60,702 nucleotides of DNA from Pyrinomonadaceae bacterium (GTDB lineage Bacteria > Acidobacteriota > Blastocatellia > Pyrinomonadales > Pyrinomonadaceae): NCBI GenBank assembly GCA_014534425.1, contig JACVRN010000022.1, positions 1 through 60,702 of the forward strand, written 5' to 3'. This document shows positions 45,757-54,692 of the stretch, piece by piece. The notes under the pieces are model-generated. The model saw only the letters and a list, made by a program, of their open reading frames with translations, was not told the DNA's origin and did no database searches. The position numbers and the translations under genes were made by a program. Position 1 is the stretch's first letter. The number at the start of each line of letters is the position of its first letter.

Positions 45757-47262
45757 TTACTGACCGCCCGCGCGCTCGTCCGCGCCAAGGAGCGCGAAGC
45801 GTTCACGAAGAGCGCTCACCACTATGTCCGTGCTCACGCCGCGCGACCCCTTGACCAGCACAAAGTCGCCTTCGCGTATCTCGTCCAGAAGCGCCAGCGC
45901 GGCAACTTCCGATGAATGGAAAAATTTCACCTCTATGCTCGTGCCCGCAGAGAGCGCCCCTTCAATCAGAGCTAAGGCTTGCCCTTGCACACCCCACAGA
46001 ACGTCCATGCCGAGCTTTGCGATTTCACGGCCCGCGTCGTGGTGCATCCTTCGACTGTCCGGGCCAAGCTCAAGCATCTCGCCCGCTACGACTATGCGCC
46101 GCCGAGTTCCTGTCATCTCCGTTTCCGCCAGCGTCCTCACCATGCTCAGAAGCGAGCGCGGGTTCGAGTTGTAGGAATCGTCAACGACCGTAAAGCCTGC
46201 CGCGAAGTCCAGCACCTCTCCGCGCATGCTCGGAGGTGCGACCGATTGAAGCGCGCTCGCAATCTCGGCGGGCGAAATCCCCAGACAACTGGCGACGCTC
46301 GAAGCCGCCAGCGCATTCATCAAATTGTGGCGTCCTGCCATCGGCAGCCTGGCCTCTGCTTCACCCAAGGGCGTGTGAAGACGAAAGCGGCTCTCTCCGA
46401 AGCGCCGCACGTCAACATCCGTGGCCGTCACGTCAGCCGCGTTCTCAAGCCCGAAGGTTAGAACAGGCCCGTCGTGAAGCTCTCGCATCCTTATGACAAA
46501 TTCGTCGTCGGCATTGAGAATGGCCGTCCCGCCCGGCTTGAGACCTTCAACGAGTTCGGCCTTGGCACGTGCAATATTTTCAATCGTGCCCAGGTACTCA
46601 AGATGCACGGGCGCGACCAGAAGCTCTACGCCTATGTCGGGGGGCGTAATCTTGACGAGCCGCGCAATCTCGCCCGTGGGAGATGACATGCCCATCTCTA
46701 AAACGGCGAGGTCAAATTCGCCGGGCGTGCGGCCTTCGGAGACCATTTGAAGAACCGCCAGGGGAAGCCCGAGGCCGTTGTTGTAGTTGCGCTCGCTCTT
46801 GAGCACGCGGCGTCCGGCAGACCTCAGAATGTGCGCCGTGAGGTCTTTGGTCGTCGTCTTTCCGGCGGAGCCTGTGATAGCCACGACGGGCTGGCCCCAC
46901 GCTTCATAGGTTCTGCGCGCCAGCAGTTGAAGCGCCGCGATAGCGTCGTCAACCAGGAGCAGCCTGTCTTTCATCTCGCGCAAAGCCTGCAACTCTGCGA
47001 CGTGATCCGCGCGAGCCACTGCCGCTATGGCACCGCGCTTGAAAGCGTCCGCGATGAAGCGATGGCCGTCTTCGAACTCGCCGTTGAAGCCCGCGCGCTC
47101 GTAGTCTTTCTGCGAGAGAGCGAAGAAGAGTTCGCCCGCCTCGATTGAGCGCGAATCAATCGAAAAGTTCTTTATTTCTTTGTCAAACATCTCGGCGCTG
47201 ACACCGTTGGCGTCAGCGTCCATCAAACTTACTGCATCCCTCAGATTCAAGCTTCCGACCAA
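45757..47262 (-). CDS. murF: UDP-MurNAc-tripeptide-D-Ala-D-Ala ligase
   Basis: The 501-residue ligase adds D-Ala-D-Ala. The substrate block FSIDSRSIEAGELFFALS, the ATP loop ITGSAGKTTTKDL, YNNGLGLPLAVL and DDSYNSNPRSLLSM are all present. The longest frame begins with a TTG close behind GGGGAGG; a start a few codons later is possible. murE, which usually precedes murF, is missing here. Confidence 0.95.
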   Translation of the reverse strand: MVGSLNLRDAVSLMDADANGVSAEMFDKEIKNFSIDSRSIEAGELFFALSQKDYERAGFNGEFEDGHRFIADAFKRGAIAAVARADHVAELQALREMKDRLLLVDDAIAALQLLARRTYEAWGQPVVAITGSAGKTTTKDLTAHILRSAGRRVLKSERNYNNGLGLPLAVLQMVSEGRTPGEFDLAVLEMGMSSPTGEIARLVKITPPDIGVELLVAPVHLEYLGTIENIARAKAELVEGLKPGGTAILNADDEFVIRMRELHDGPVLTFGLENAADVTATDVDVRRFGESRFRLHTPLGEAEARLPMAGRHNLMNALAASSVASCLGISPAEIASALQSVAPPSMRGEVLDFAAGFTVVDDSYNSNPRSLLSMVRTLAETEMTGTRRRIVVAGEMLELGPDSRRMHHDAGREIAKLGMDVLWGVQGQALALIEGALSAGTSIEVKFFHSSEVAALALLDEIREGDFVLVKGSRGVSTDIVVSALRERFALLGADERAGGQ

Positions 47263-47651
47263 AGCCTCCCCACGCTTTTTCTCTTAATCATCTTGCGCGT
47301 AGGGAACGGAAATGGTCAACCTCAGCGACCAATGGGCGCGAACTTTCCGAATCCGCGCTCTCGTCCAGGCTCATCTCTGACTCAGTGGAAGCTTTGAAAG
47401 CAGCGCCGCCGCCCGCAAGCTGCGGCCACTTTCCGGTCTCGCAAGCCTCCGATTCCGCGCTCGCTTCTTTCTGCATAACGCGCGAGCGGCGCCGTAGACG
47501 CCTGCGACACTCCAAAACTCTCTGTCTGGTTCCGTGATGAAGGCACATAATGATTTTGGATTTTGGATTTTAGATTTTGGATTAGCGGTTGAAAGATACT
47601 CAAGCTGCTTTCTTTCAATCCAAAATCCAAAATCTAAAATCCAAAAGCGCC
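47263..47651. other. Gap at the usual murE position
   Basis: In most dcw clusters murE lies between ftsI and murF. Here there are about 390 bases without a convincing gene. The left 280 bases contain open frames that are Arg/Ser-rich and show no similarity to MurE motifs. The right 95 bases are the heptamer hairpin at 47553-47647. Confidence 0.5.
47553..47647. repeat. Inverted tandem-heptamer hairpin, GGATTTT type
   Basis: The left arm reads GGATTTT, GGATTTT, AGATTTT, GGATTAG. The right arm reads CAATCCA, AAATCCA, AAATCTA, AAATCCA. The centre is GAAAGATACTCAAGCTGCTT. It ends at the ftsI stop codon. Confidence 0.9.
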
Positions 47652-49730
47652 TCAGTCGCTCCTTCCGAATTCAATGCGTACCGTGCGTCCGGCTTCTACT
47701 TCAGCGCCGGGCGCAGGCGTTTGTCTGACGGCACGGCCCTCGCCGCGCGCCTCCATCTGCAAGCCCAGTTGAGCGCAGATGCGCGCAGCATCACGCACGC
47801 TCTTTCCACGCAGGTCAGGCATCAAAACGCCGCGAGCGGTCGCAGGCGCGTAGACCACTTCATCCGCGCCCTGTGCGATTGCGACCTGCGGCAAGGTGGC
47901 GGCGCGCTCCTCTGCTTCTCGCTCCAACTCCGCGCGCACTCTTTCGGCAGCCTTCGCGTCGCCCAACGCGCTCGCAATCGGATTCTCCATCTTTATCTCT
48001 GTATCGGGCGCGACGTTTAAGTCTGGAAGAATCTGTTCGGCTATCTCTTTGAAGACGGGAGCGGCCACGTCGCCGCCGTGATAAGCACCGGCAGGCTCGT
48101 CAATCACCACGATGATGACGACCGCAGGATTCTCAACGGGAGCGAAGCCTACGAACGAGCCTATGTATTTCGTAGCCGAATAGGTCTTCGTCTTAGGGTC
48201 AATCTTCTGCGCCGTTCCTGTCTTGCCCGCAGCCGTGTAGCCCTCGACCTGCGCCTTCTTCGCAGTGCCGCTCACGGTCACGCTCTCAAGCATGCCGCGC
48301 AAAGTCTTCGCCGTCTCGGCGCTCACGACTCTGCGCTGTTCGGGCTGTGCCTGATAAGTAACGGTGCCGTCACTCGCGCGAATCTCGCGCACCAGATGAG
48401 GAGAGATGCGAACGCCGTCGTTGGCGATTGCGCCGAAGGCTGCGGCCATCTGCAAGGGAGTGACGCCAACCTCCTGGCCCATAGCGATTGAACCCATAGA
48501 GGTCGGCTGCCAACGTGCTACGGGCCGCACAAGCCCGGATGTCTCGCCCGGAAGCTCTACGCCTGTGCGCGCTCCGAAACCGTACCGGCGTATGTAATCG
48601 TACATGCGCTCGTCGCCCAGTTTCAGACCGAGCTTAATCGCCGCAACGTTGCTGGACTTGGCGAGCGCTTCTGTAATCGTCAGGTTCCCGAACGCCTTAT
48701 GGTCATGCACTATGCGGCCCGCCACGTTGATGGAACCCATCTGACAATCAATGTGGTCGTCGGGCTTGACCAGCCGCTCTTCAATCGCCGCGCTGTAAGC
48801 TACAACCTTGAAGGTAGAACCCGGCTCATAAATATTCTGTAGCGCCTGGTTGGCGCGGCACTCGGCGGCGGAGGCTCGCGCATCATTCGGGTCAAAGGAA
48901 GGCGCGTTCGCCAGCGCAAGGATTTCGCCCGTCCGAGGGTCAAGCACTATCGCCGTGCCGCTCTTTGCTTTTGAGTTCTGCACAGCCGCCGCGAGCGCCT
49001 GCTCCGTGCGGTACTGAACCATCTGGTCAATAGTCAGCACGACAGACTGGCCCGGACGCGGCTCAACTTCAAGGCTGCTGTAAGCGCGGCGATGCGCGTC
49101 CGTTTCGACAAAGAGCTTTCCGGCTTCGCCCTGTATGCGCTCGTTGTAAACCTGCTCGACTCCGCCCAAGCCAACTTCATCAAGACCGACGAAGCCCAGG
49201 ACGTGCGATGCTAGCTGACCGTTCGGATAAAAACGCTTAGGCTCCTTAAGAGAGTAGATGCCTTCCAGCTTTAGTGCTTCCACTTTCTTCGCCTGCTCCG
49301 CGTCCAGCTTGCGCGCGACCCAGACGAACTTGCGGTTCTTCTCCTTCCCTTCGCGCAGGCGAGCCGTCAACTCACTGCGCTCAACGCCTACGAGCGGCGA
49401 GAGTGCCCTGGCCGTCTGCTCTTCGTCTTTAATGTCCAGGGGAACGGCGAAGAAAGATTCCGTGTCAACGCTGCGCGCAAGCTCGCGCCCTTGGCGGTCA
49501 AGCACAAGCCCCCGCACGGGACTCGTCTCAATCGCGTCCTGCTGCTGAACGCGTGCGCGCCGTGCCAGCGTTTCGTGCTGAAAGGTTTGCAGGTAAACGA
49601 GGCGCGTAGTGATGACCAGCATCCAGAAGACCAGCAGAGAGATGACTACCAGAGCGCGCCTGCGCGAGGCGTCCGGTCGTGCCTTTGATAGAGCGGCGGA
49701 GGTTGCGCGCATATTTCTCAAGGTTGCCAT
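47652..49730 (-). CDS. ftsI: Class B penicillin-binding protein FtsI with C-terminal PASTA domain
   Basis: The 692-residue transpeptidase has one N-terminal membrane segment (about 27-48), a dimerisation region, and a transpeptidase domain with GSTFK (Ser305), SSN and KTGTAQ (about residue 505). The C-terminal 60 residues are a PASTA domain (MPDLRGKSVRDAARICAQLG). A linker rich in Ala and Glu precedes it. PASTA domains are known mainly from Gram-positive PBPs; one is less usual in a Gram-negative-type FtsI. It cross-links septal peptidoglycan with FtsW. Confidence 0.95.
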   Translation of the reverse strand: MATLRNMRATSAALSKARPDASRRRALVVISLLVFWMLVITTRLVYLQTFQHETLARRARVQQQDAIETSPVRGLVLDRQGRELARSVDTESFFAVPLDIKDEEQTARALSPLVGVERSELTARLREGKEKNRKFVWVARKLDAEQAKKVEALKLEGIYSLKEPKRFYPNGQLASHVLGFVGLDEVGLGGVEQVYNERIQGEAGKLFVETDAHRRAYSSLEVEPRPGQSVVLTIDQMVQYRTEQALAAAVQNSKAKSGTAIVLDPRTGEILALANAPSFDPNDARASAAECRANQALQNIYEPGSTFKVVAYSAAIEERLVKPDDHIDCQMGSINVAGRIVHDHKAFGNLTITEALAKSSNVAAIKLGLKLGDERMYDYIRRYGFGARTGVELPGETSGLVRPVARWQPTSMGSIAMGQEVGVTPLQMAAAFGAIANDGVRISPHLVREIRASDGTVTYQAQPEQRRVVSAETAKTLRGMLESVTVSGTAKKAQVEGYTAAGKTGTAQKIDPKTKTYSATKYIGSFVGFAPVENPAVVIIVVIDEPAGAYHGGDVAAPVFKEIAEQILPDLNVAPDTEIKMENPIASALGDAKAAERVRAELEREAEERAATLPQVAIAQGADEVVYAPATARGVLMPDLRGKSVRDAARICAQLGLQMEARGEGRAVRQTPAPGAEVEAGRTVRIEFGRSD

Positions 49731-49801
49731 GTCTCTTGCAGGGGCACGCGCACCGGACGACCAAGGTTTGAATTAAAGGGCGCGTGTCCCTTCCGTATTC
49801 C

Positions 49802-50194
49802 TTAACGATTGAGTGTCGCGCTCGATACTGCGAGCGCTGTAGTTGAAGAGGACTGTCCGCTCTCTGTGCGCGCCGCTCCCGTTTCGACCTGCGAAGCGCG
49901 CACGGGCTGCATGCCTATGGCGCGTGCAGCCGATTCAAGTCGCGCAGGGGATGTGGCCTGCTCTCGCGCCAGAATCAAACGCCTCTGCTCTTCCAGAAGC
50001 CTCTCGCGCTCGCGCCTCAACTCTTCGCTCTTATAGCCGTAGCGCACTGCGGAAAAACGCTGACCCGCAGCGAAGACGAAGCCTCCTGAGAGCACAAGCC
50101 CGCAGAAGAGCAGCAGCACAAGACGCGCCAGAGCGCGATGGTCACGCTCGCGGCGGACAGCAAAGTTGGGTTGACCGGGCGGCAATCTTCTCAT
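49802..50194 (-). CDS. ftsL: FtsL-like small division protein
   Basis: I chose the ATG at 50194 (GAGG 11 bases upstream); the longest frame from 50296 would add 34 residues of poor quality. The protein of 130 residues has a basic N-terminus, one membrane segment (LARLVLLLFCGLVLSGGFVF) and a periplasmic coiled coil (ELRRERERLLEEQRRLIL). An ARAIGM block typical of FtsL ends follows. Position between rsmH and ftsI supports the call, since FtsL is poorly conserved in sequence. Confidence 0.8.
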   Translation of the reverse strand: MRRLPPGQPNFAVRRERDHRALARLVLLLFCGLVLSGGFVFAAGQRFSAVRYGYKSEELRRERERLLEEQRRLILAREQATSPARLESAARAIGMQPVRASQVETGAARTESGQSSSTTALAVSSATLNR

Positions 50195-50267
50195 CGCGTT
50201 TGTAGCCTCGGACGAAAAATCAAAAATGATGAGGGAGGTGCATGGGCGCGTTAGCGTTTCAAAAATT

Positions 50268-51233
50268 TCAACCAGGGGCGAGCCTGCGCGCGGCACGCAG
50301 CTTGGCGCTTCTGGCGCGCGGGTTCTCTTCCACTTCCCTCTCGCCCGGTGTTATGGGACGGCGAGTCAGGATTTCAACGGCGCGACGTGCGCCGCAAGTG
50401 CAAACCGGCGCATCACGGTCGCATTCACAATAGCCGGAGAGACGTTTGAGCGTGCGCTTCACTATGCGGTCTTCCAGAGAATGAAAACTGATAGCACAAA
50501 AGCGCCCGCCCTCTTCTAAAAGATCGATGGCCGTTTCAATGAACTCGTCTAAACCCTCCAACTCTCTGTTGACCGCTATGCGAAGCGCCTGGAAGGCACG
50601 CGTCGCAGGATGTATGCGCTCCGACTTTCGAGCCTTCACAGCGCGGGCGACCAACTCGGCAAGCTCTTTTGTCGTCTTCACAGGCTCGCCTCGCTCCCGT
50701 CTCTCCACAATCCAGCGAGCTATGCGGCGCGAGTGCCGCTCCTCGCCGTACTCGTAGATGATGCGCGCTATCTCCTCTTCAGGAAGATGAAGGAGAAGCT
50801 CTGCCGCCGTCTCTTCATCGCCTTCAGCATTCATACGCATGTCCAGAGGCGCATCGTGACGAAAGCTGAAGCCACGCTCTTCGGAATCGAACTGCAAAGA
50901 ACTGACGCCCAAATCAACCAGCACACCGCGCACGCGCTCGATGCCTCCTTCTTCGAGCACGCTACGGATGTCTCGAAAGTCAGAGTGGACGGCGCGGAAT
51001 CTTTCGCCAAAACGCGCCAGGCGCTTCGTGGCCCAACGAAGCGCCTCGCGGTCGCGGTCTAAACCGAGCACGCTCGCATCAGTCGAGGCTTCCAAGATAG
51101 CCTCGCTATGCCCCCCAAGCCCCAGCGTGCCGTCTACAAAAAGACCGCCTTGTTCCGGCTGAAGAAGACCTATCGTCTCCTGTAGCAGCACGGGGCGATG
51201 GGGCGCGCCCGTGCCCCCCTCAGGCGCTGCCAT
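50268..51233 (-). CDS. rsmH: 16S rRNA (cytosine-1402-N4) methyltransferase
   Basis: The SAM-dependent enzyme (about 321 residues) has [13 protein letters not shown], the SAM loop [16 protein letters not shown], the [10 protein letters not shown] block and the C-terminal [13 protein letters not shown] prefer the ATG at 51233 over the GTG at 51239. It follows mraZ, as in nearly all dcw clusters. Confidence 0.97.
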   Translation of the reverse strand: MAAPEGGTGAPHRPVLLQETIGLLQPEQGGLFVDGTLGLGGHSEAILEASTDASVLGLDRDREALRWATKRLARFGERFRAVHSDFRDIRSVLEEGGIERVRGVLVDLGVSSLQFDSEERGFSFRHDAPLDMRMNAEGDEETAAELLLHLPEEEIARIIYEYGEERHSRRIARWIVERRERGEPVKTTKELAELVARAVKARKSERIHPATRAFQALRIAVNRELEGLDEFIETAIDLLEEGGRFCAISFHSLEDRIVKRTLKRLSGYCECDRDAPVCTCGARRAVEILTRRPITPGEREVEENPRARSAKLRAARRLAPG

Positions 51234-51262
51234 CACCACCGCCCCGTGATCTCAAAGAACTA

Positions 51263-51329
51263 AAAAGAAGTGATGAGTAAAGGAAAGATGTTTTTAACTC
51301 GGTACTCATCACTCATGACTCATTACTTA
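51263..51329. repeat. Inverted tandem-heptamer hairpin, ACTCATN type (unequal arms)
   Basis: The right arm reads TACTCAT, CACTCAT, GACTCAT, TACTTAT. The left arm is shorter (GTGATGAGTAA). The centre is AGGAAAGATGTTTTTAACTC. It lies between rsmH and mraZ and includes the mraZ stop codon. Confidence 0.75.
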
Positions 51330-51767
51330 TATCCCTAAGCGTGCAATCGCCGCCTCGTCCTCTTCCGTGTAGGGGTCTGCCAGGAGGCGTTCACTGAATT
51401 TCTCCAACTCCCAGACCTCTAAATATGTCAGGTAGCCAAGGACGGCCACTTCGCCTACAATGCCGGAGCTGCGTCTGAGCAACGGGTGAATGAGAACTCG
51501 CCCCTGCGCGTCCATCTCCGACTGCTGGCCGAAGTAGTTCGTCCGGTCAAGGAACTTTCGCCGCGCAGGATCCATAGAAGGCAGAAGCGCCAGGCGCTGC
51601 TCTATGGCCTCCCATTCTGGCAAAGGGTAAATGCGTACGTTCTCGCCCGTCAGGCTGGTCACGTAAACCCCAAGCCCGTGCTGCTCCTCTATCAGGCGGC
51701 GGAACGGGGTCGGTATTTTCAAACGCCCCTTGGAGTCAATCCGCGCCGTGTAATTTCCTCTTAACAT
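51327..51767 (-). CDS. mraZ: Transcriptional regulator MraZ
   Basis: The 146-residue protein has two SpoVT/AbrB-like halves: [19 protein letters not shown] with a YPL block, and [14 protein letters not shown]. MraZ binds repeats upstream of its own operon and represses the dcw cluster in model bacteria. Matching repeats are visible at 51844-51880. It is the first gene of the cluster. Confidence 0.96.
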   Translation of the reverse strand: MLRGNYTARIDSKGRLKIPTPFRRLIEEQHGLGVYVTSLTGENVRIYPLPEWEAIEQRLALLPSMDPARRKFLDRTNYFGQQSEMDAQGRVLIHPLLRRSSGIVGEVAVLGYLTYLEVWELEKFSERLLADPYTEEDEAAIARLGI

Positions 51768-51843
51768 AGGATTTCGGCGAAGGCTTCGGGGCGGGCGCTG
51801 CTTAAACCTTTAAGTAAAACTTTAATGGCCCGGTGCAAGCTAC

Positions 51844-51880
51844 TCTCTTTCGCCCACTTTCGGCCACTTTTTTCCACCTG
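51844..51880 (-). promoter_or_regulatory. MraZ-box operator repeats
   Basis: The minus strand reads GTGG, six bases, AAAGTGG-type boxes spaced exactly ten bases apart (CCACTTT at 51854-51860 and 51864-51870 on the plus strand), with weaker units on both sides. Direct AAAGTGG repeats at 10-base spacing are the known MraZ target. They lie between the -10 box and the mraZ start, so binding would block transcription. Confidence 0.75.
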
Positions 51881-51886
51881 CGGCGC

Positions 51887-51916
51887 ATAGTACCCCCCCT
51901 TTGTTTTGGCTGTCAA
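51887..51916 (-). promoter_or_regulatory. Promoter of the dcw cluster
   Basis: The minus strand reads TTGACA, an 18-base spacer that includes seven G in a row, then TACTAT. It is about 120 bases upstream of mraZ and directly upstream of the MraZ boxes. The rest of the 380-base divergent region up to the gene at 52147 shows nothing further that is clear. Confidence 0.7.
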
Positions 51917-52146
51917 GAAGAAAAAACCTGTTTTTCCGAGAAATCTTAAGCACGATATGGTGCAAAGGAGCGGCTTCGGTGGGCCATAGGTGTTCTAAAA
52001 TAGCGCGTTGGGCCTGCTGCTTAAGCATCTTTTAAGCACCCGTAGGAGCATGAGCACGTAGCCAAGCCTGCCGCGCTTCATGTATAGTGGCGCGCATGCC
52101 GCTCTATCAATTTAATCCGGGCTTACAGGCAGACCGAAAGATTTAG

Positions 52147-52941
52147 ATGGGCTTTGGCGGACTACTTCTCTTCGGTGCCCTGGCCTCTGTAGCCAACATC
52201 GCGGGCGGGCTTTTTCTGACCGCGTCCGGCATACATCGCCGCAGCGAGCGCCTGCTCAAGTATCTGGTGGCGCTCGGCGCGGGCTTTATGCTGGCCGCCA
52301 TCTTTATAGAGATAGTCCCTGAGACAGTGCACATCTGGACTGAGGGGCGCGCCGGTGGTGTGGAGGAGGGCACGGGCGCTGTGGTCGGCGCGATGGCGCT
52401 TCTGCTGGCCGGTTACCTACTGATTCAGTTCGTAGAGCACACCATCACGCCGCACTTTCATTTCGGGGCGGAGACGCATCCTGAATCAGTGATTCGCCCG
52501 AGCGCGGCATACACGGCCATAGGCGGTCTTTTGATTCACACATTTTTCGACGGCGTCTCAATCGCCGCAGCCTTCCTGGTCGACCGCAAAGTCGGACTGC
52601 TGGTCTTCATAGCCATACTCCTGCACAAGCTGCCGGAAGGATTTACGGTCGCTTCCATCATGCTTGCTTCGGGGCGCAGCCTGCGAAAGGCGCGCGTGGC
52701 TACGCTGGCCGTGGGGATGGCTACTCTGGCAGGCGTGCTGGTGGTAGCGCTTCTGGAATCAAGGCTGGATGCTGCTGTCTCTTATGCTCTTCCCTTCTCT
52801 GCGGGCGTGACGCTCTACGTCGCAGCCAGCGACCTTATCCCCGAAGTCAATCATCAGGAGGAGAAGAATCCCTTGGTCTCGTTCGTGGTCTTTGTCGGCG
52901 TAGCCCTCTTTTATCTTCTGCATCGCCTGATAGAAATATAG
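52147..52941 (+). CDS. ZIP-family metal transporter
   Basis: The 264-residue membrane protein has about eight hydrophobic segments. The paired metal-site helices are present: IHTFFDGVSIAAAF and LLHKLPEGFTVAS. These HxxxD and HxxPEG patterns bind zinc or iron in the ZIP family. The ribosome-binding site before the ATG is weak. It probably imports divalent metal into the cytoplasm. It is divergent from the dcw cluster. Confidence 0.92.
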   Translation: MGFGGLLLFGALASVANIAGGLFLTASGIHRRSERLLKYLVALGAGFMLAAIFIEIVPETVHIWTEGRAGGVEEGTGAVVGAMALLLAGYLLIQFVEHTITPHFHFGAETHPESVIRPSAAYTAIGGLLIHTFFDGVSIAAAFLVDRKVGLLVFIAILLHKLPEGFTVASIMLASGRSLRKARVATLAVGMATLAGVLVVALLESRLDAAVSYALPFSAGVTLYVAASDLIPEVNHQEEKNPLVSFVVFVGVALFYLLHRLIEI

Positions 52942-52989
52942 AGAGTTGTAAGCTTCAGGCTCGCTGTTGACTGATTCGCGCGAGTTGGT

Positions 52990-53862
52990 ATGATGGAATC
53001 ATTGATTCAGCATAAATCAAGGCTCATCTTTTTCGCTACGGCGCTCGCGCTCCTGCTTCTGGCGGGCGTGTCTGTACGCGCGCAATCGGGCAGCGCTCAA
53101 ATTCCTGAGCCGACGGGAAACGCCGTCAACGATTTCGCCAACATCATAGACTCCACGACAGAGCAACGCTTGGAACAGATTCTGATTAATCTCAAGCGGG
53201 AACAGAAAATTGAGTTTGGCGTCGTCACTGTGAAGACTACGGGCGGGCAGGATATTTTCGATTACACGCTGGCCGTGGGAAGAAAGTGGGGCATAGGCCC
53301 GGCTGAAGGCGACAAAGAAGGCTTGCTGCTTCTCATCGCCGTTGACGACCGTAAATATTTCACGCTCGTCAGCCGTCACCTGCAGGGCGAGTTGCCGGAC
53401 GGCATAGTCGGCTCGATTCAGCGACAGAATCTTGTTCCGGCATTTCGCGCAGGCGACTACGGCAAAGGCGTGACGGATACGATTCGCGCCTACATAGATA
53501 GGCTCGCGGAGCAGCGCGGCTTCTCTACTACGAACATATATCCGCAGGTGGACGCATCGCAGCCTCGCTCGCAGCAGCCCATCAGAAGAACCAATGGTGC
53601 GCCCCAAAGCAGTATAGGCACATGCTGCATCATCATCTTCATTCTCATTATTGTTGTTCTTATATTCAGTCGCGGCGGCGGCAGTGGTTGCTTGAACATG
53701 CTCCTGCTTGGTTCACTCTTTAGCGGTCGCGGCGGCGGTTGGAGTTCGGGTGGATGGAGTTCCGGCGGATGGGGCGGCGGTGGCGGCGATAGTGGCGGAG
53801 GGTTCGGCGGGTTCGGCGGCGGCGGTGACTTTGACGGCGGCGGCGCAGGCGGAAGCTGGTAA
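52990..53862 (+). CDS. TPM-domain protein with glycine-rich tail
   Basis: The 290-residue protein has a signal peptide (about residues 1-32) and a TPM domain (about 40-185; NDFANIIDSTTEQRLEQIL and a later DDRKYFTLVSRHLQGELPDG). One membrane segment (CCIIIFILIIVVLIF) and a tail of Gly/Ser/Trp repeats follow. This is the YgcG/TPM architecture, whose members are implicated in photosystem repair or membrane protein quality control. A LemA gene often accompanies such genes, and one lies at 54693. The next gene starts directly after its stop codon. Confidence 0.9.
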   Translation: MMESLIQHKSRLIFFATALALLLLAGVSVRAQSGSAQIPEPTGNAVNDFANIIDSTTEQRLEQILINLKREQKIEFGVVTVKTTGGQDIFDYTLAVGRKWGIGPAEGDKEGLLLLIAVDDRKYFTLVSRHLQGELPDGIVGSIQRQNLVPAFRAGDYGKGVTDTIRAYIDRLAEQRGFSTTNIYPQVDASQPRSQQPIRRTNGAPQSSIGTCCIIIFILIIVVLIFSRGGGSGCLNMLLLGSLFSGRGGGWSSGGWSSGGWGGGGGDSGGGFGGFGGGGDFDGGGAGGSW

Positions 53863-54627
53863 ATGGGAACAACGGCTATGAAGATTACTCAGGAATCGCT
53901 TAAGCACTTCGTAGAAGATTTGCGCGTGACGCACAAGGAGAATCTGGCGGCGGTCGTGCTGTACGGCTCGGCGGCTGCGGGCGACGCTATGGCAGAGCGC
54001 TTTGGCTTAAACGTGCTCGTAGCGCTGCACAGCATCACGCCCAAAGACCTGCGGCTGGCTCAGGCACCTGCGCGCGAGTGGCAAAGACTGGGCCAGCCCA
54101 CGCCCGTTTACTTCACGCTGCGCGAGTTGAGCGAGGCGGCTGACGTGTTCCCGATTGAGTTTCACCAGATGGCGCGCACGCGCAGAGTGCTCTTTGGTCA
54201 AGACCCCTTCGAGTTCGTGGAGCTTTCAAACGCGAACCTACGGCATCAGACCGAATACGAGTTGCGCGGAAAACTCATACAACTCAGGCGCTCTTACATT
54301 CCTGCTTCGGCTTCGTCTGAGAAACTGGCGGCGCTGATGTCCGAGAGCCTGGGCACTTTCAGTTCTCTCTTTCGCCCTGTGCTGATACTGCATGGAGTCG
54401 AGCCGCCCGTGGCAAAGCAGGCGGCAGTGCGCGCGGTCGTAGAGTTGCTGGGCCTGGACGGCGAGACGTTTGAAAAAATCTTTACGCTGCGTGCGGAGGG
54501 CGCGGAGGAGTTTGCTTTGACAGACGAGCAGGCGAACTCGCTCTTTGCATCCTACATGCAGCAGCTAGAGCGAGTGGTGGAAGTTGTGGATCGTCTTCCG
54601 GCCCAGGCTTCCGCGTCGCCCCTTTAA
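53863..54627 (+). CDS. Nucleotidyltransferase-like protein with eroded catalytic motif
   Basis: The 254-residue protein has the nucleotidyltransferase-fold opening LAAVVLYGSAAAGD (about residue 35), but the metal-binding pair that should follow (DxD in a D-I-D-L-L-type strand) is replaced by GLNVLVAL. It is thus probably inactive as a transferase. The C-terminal half is helical, like the substrate-binding four-helix partner of minimal nucleotidyltransferases. It sits tightly between the TPM and LemA genes. The second in-frame ATG (codon 6) is a possible start. Function unknown. Confidence 0.7.
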   Translation: MGTTAMKITQESLKHFVEDLRVTHKENLAAVVLYGSAAAGDAMAERFGLNVLVALHSITPKDLRLAQAPAREWQRLGQPTPVYFTLRELSEAADVFPIEFHQMARTRRVLFGQDPFEFVELSNANLRHQTEYELRGKLIQLRRSYIPASASSEKLAALMSESLGTFSSLFRPVLILHGVEPPVAKQAAVRAVVELLGLDGETFEKIFTLRAEGAEEFALTDEQANSLFASYMQQLERVVEVVDRLPAQASASPL

Positions 54628-54692
54628 GTTTGTACGACATGATTAAGTCTTGAAGCGAAAAAGAATCCTCGGCTTGCAATGGAGAATTTGAG

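Noticed and set aside
47288..47548. An 86-codon minus-strand frame at the murE position.
   Set aside because: It shows none of the Mur ligase motifs, is rich in Arg, Ser and Glu, and lacks a ribosome-binding site.
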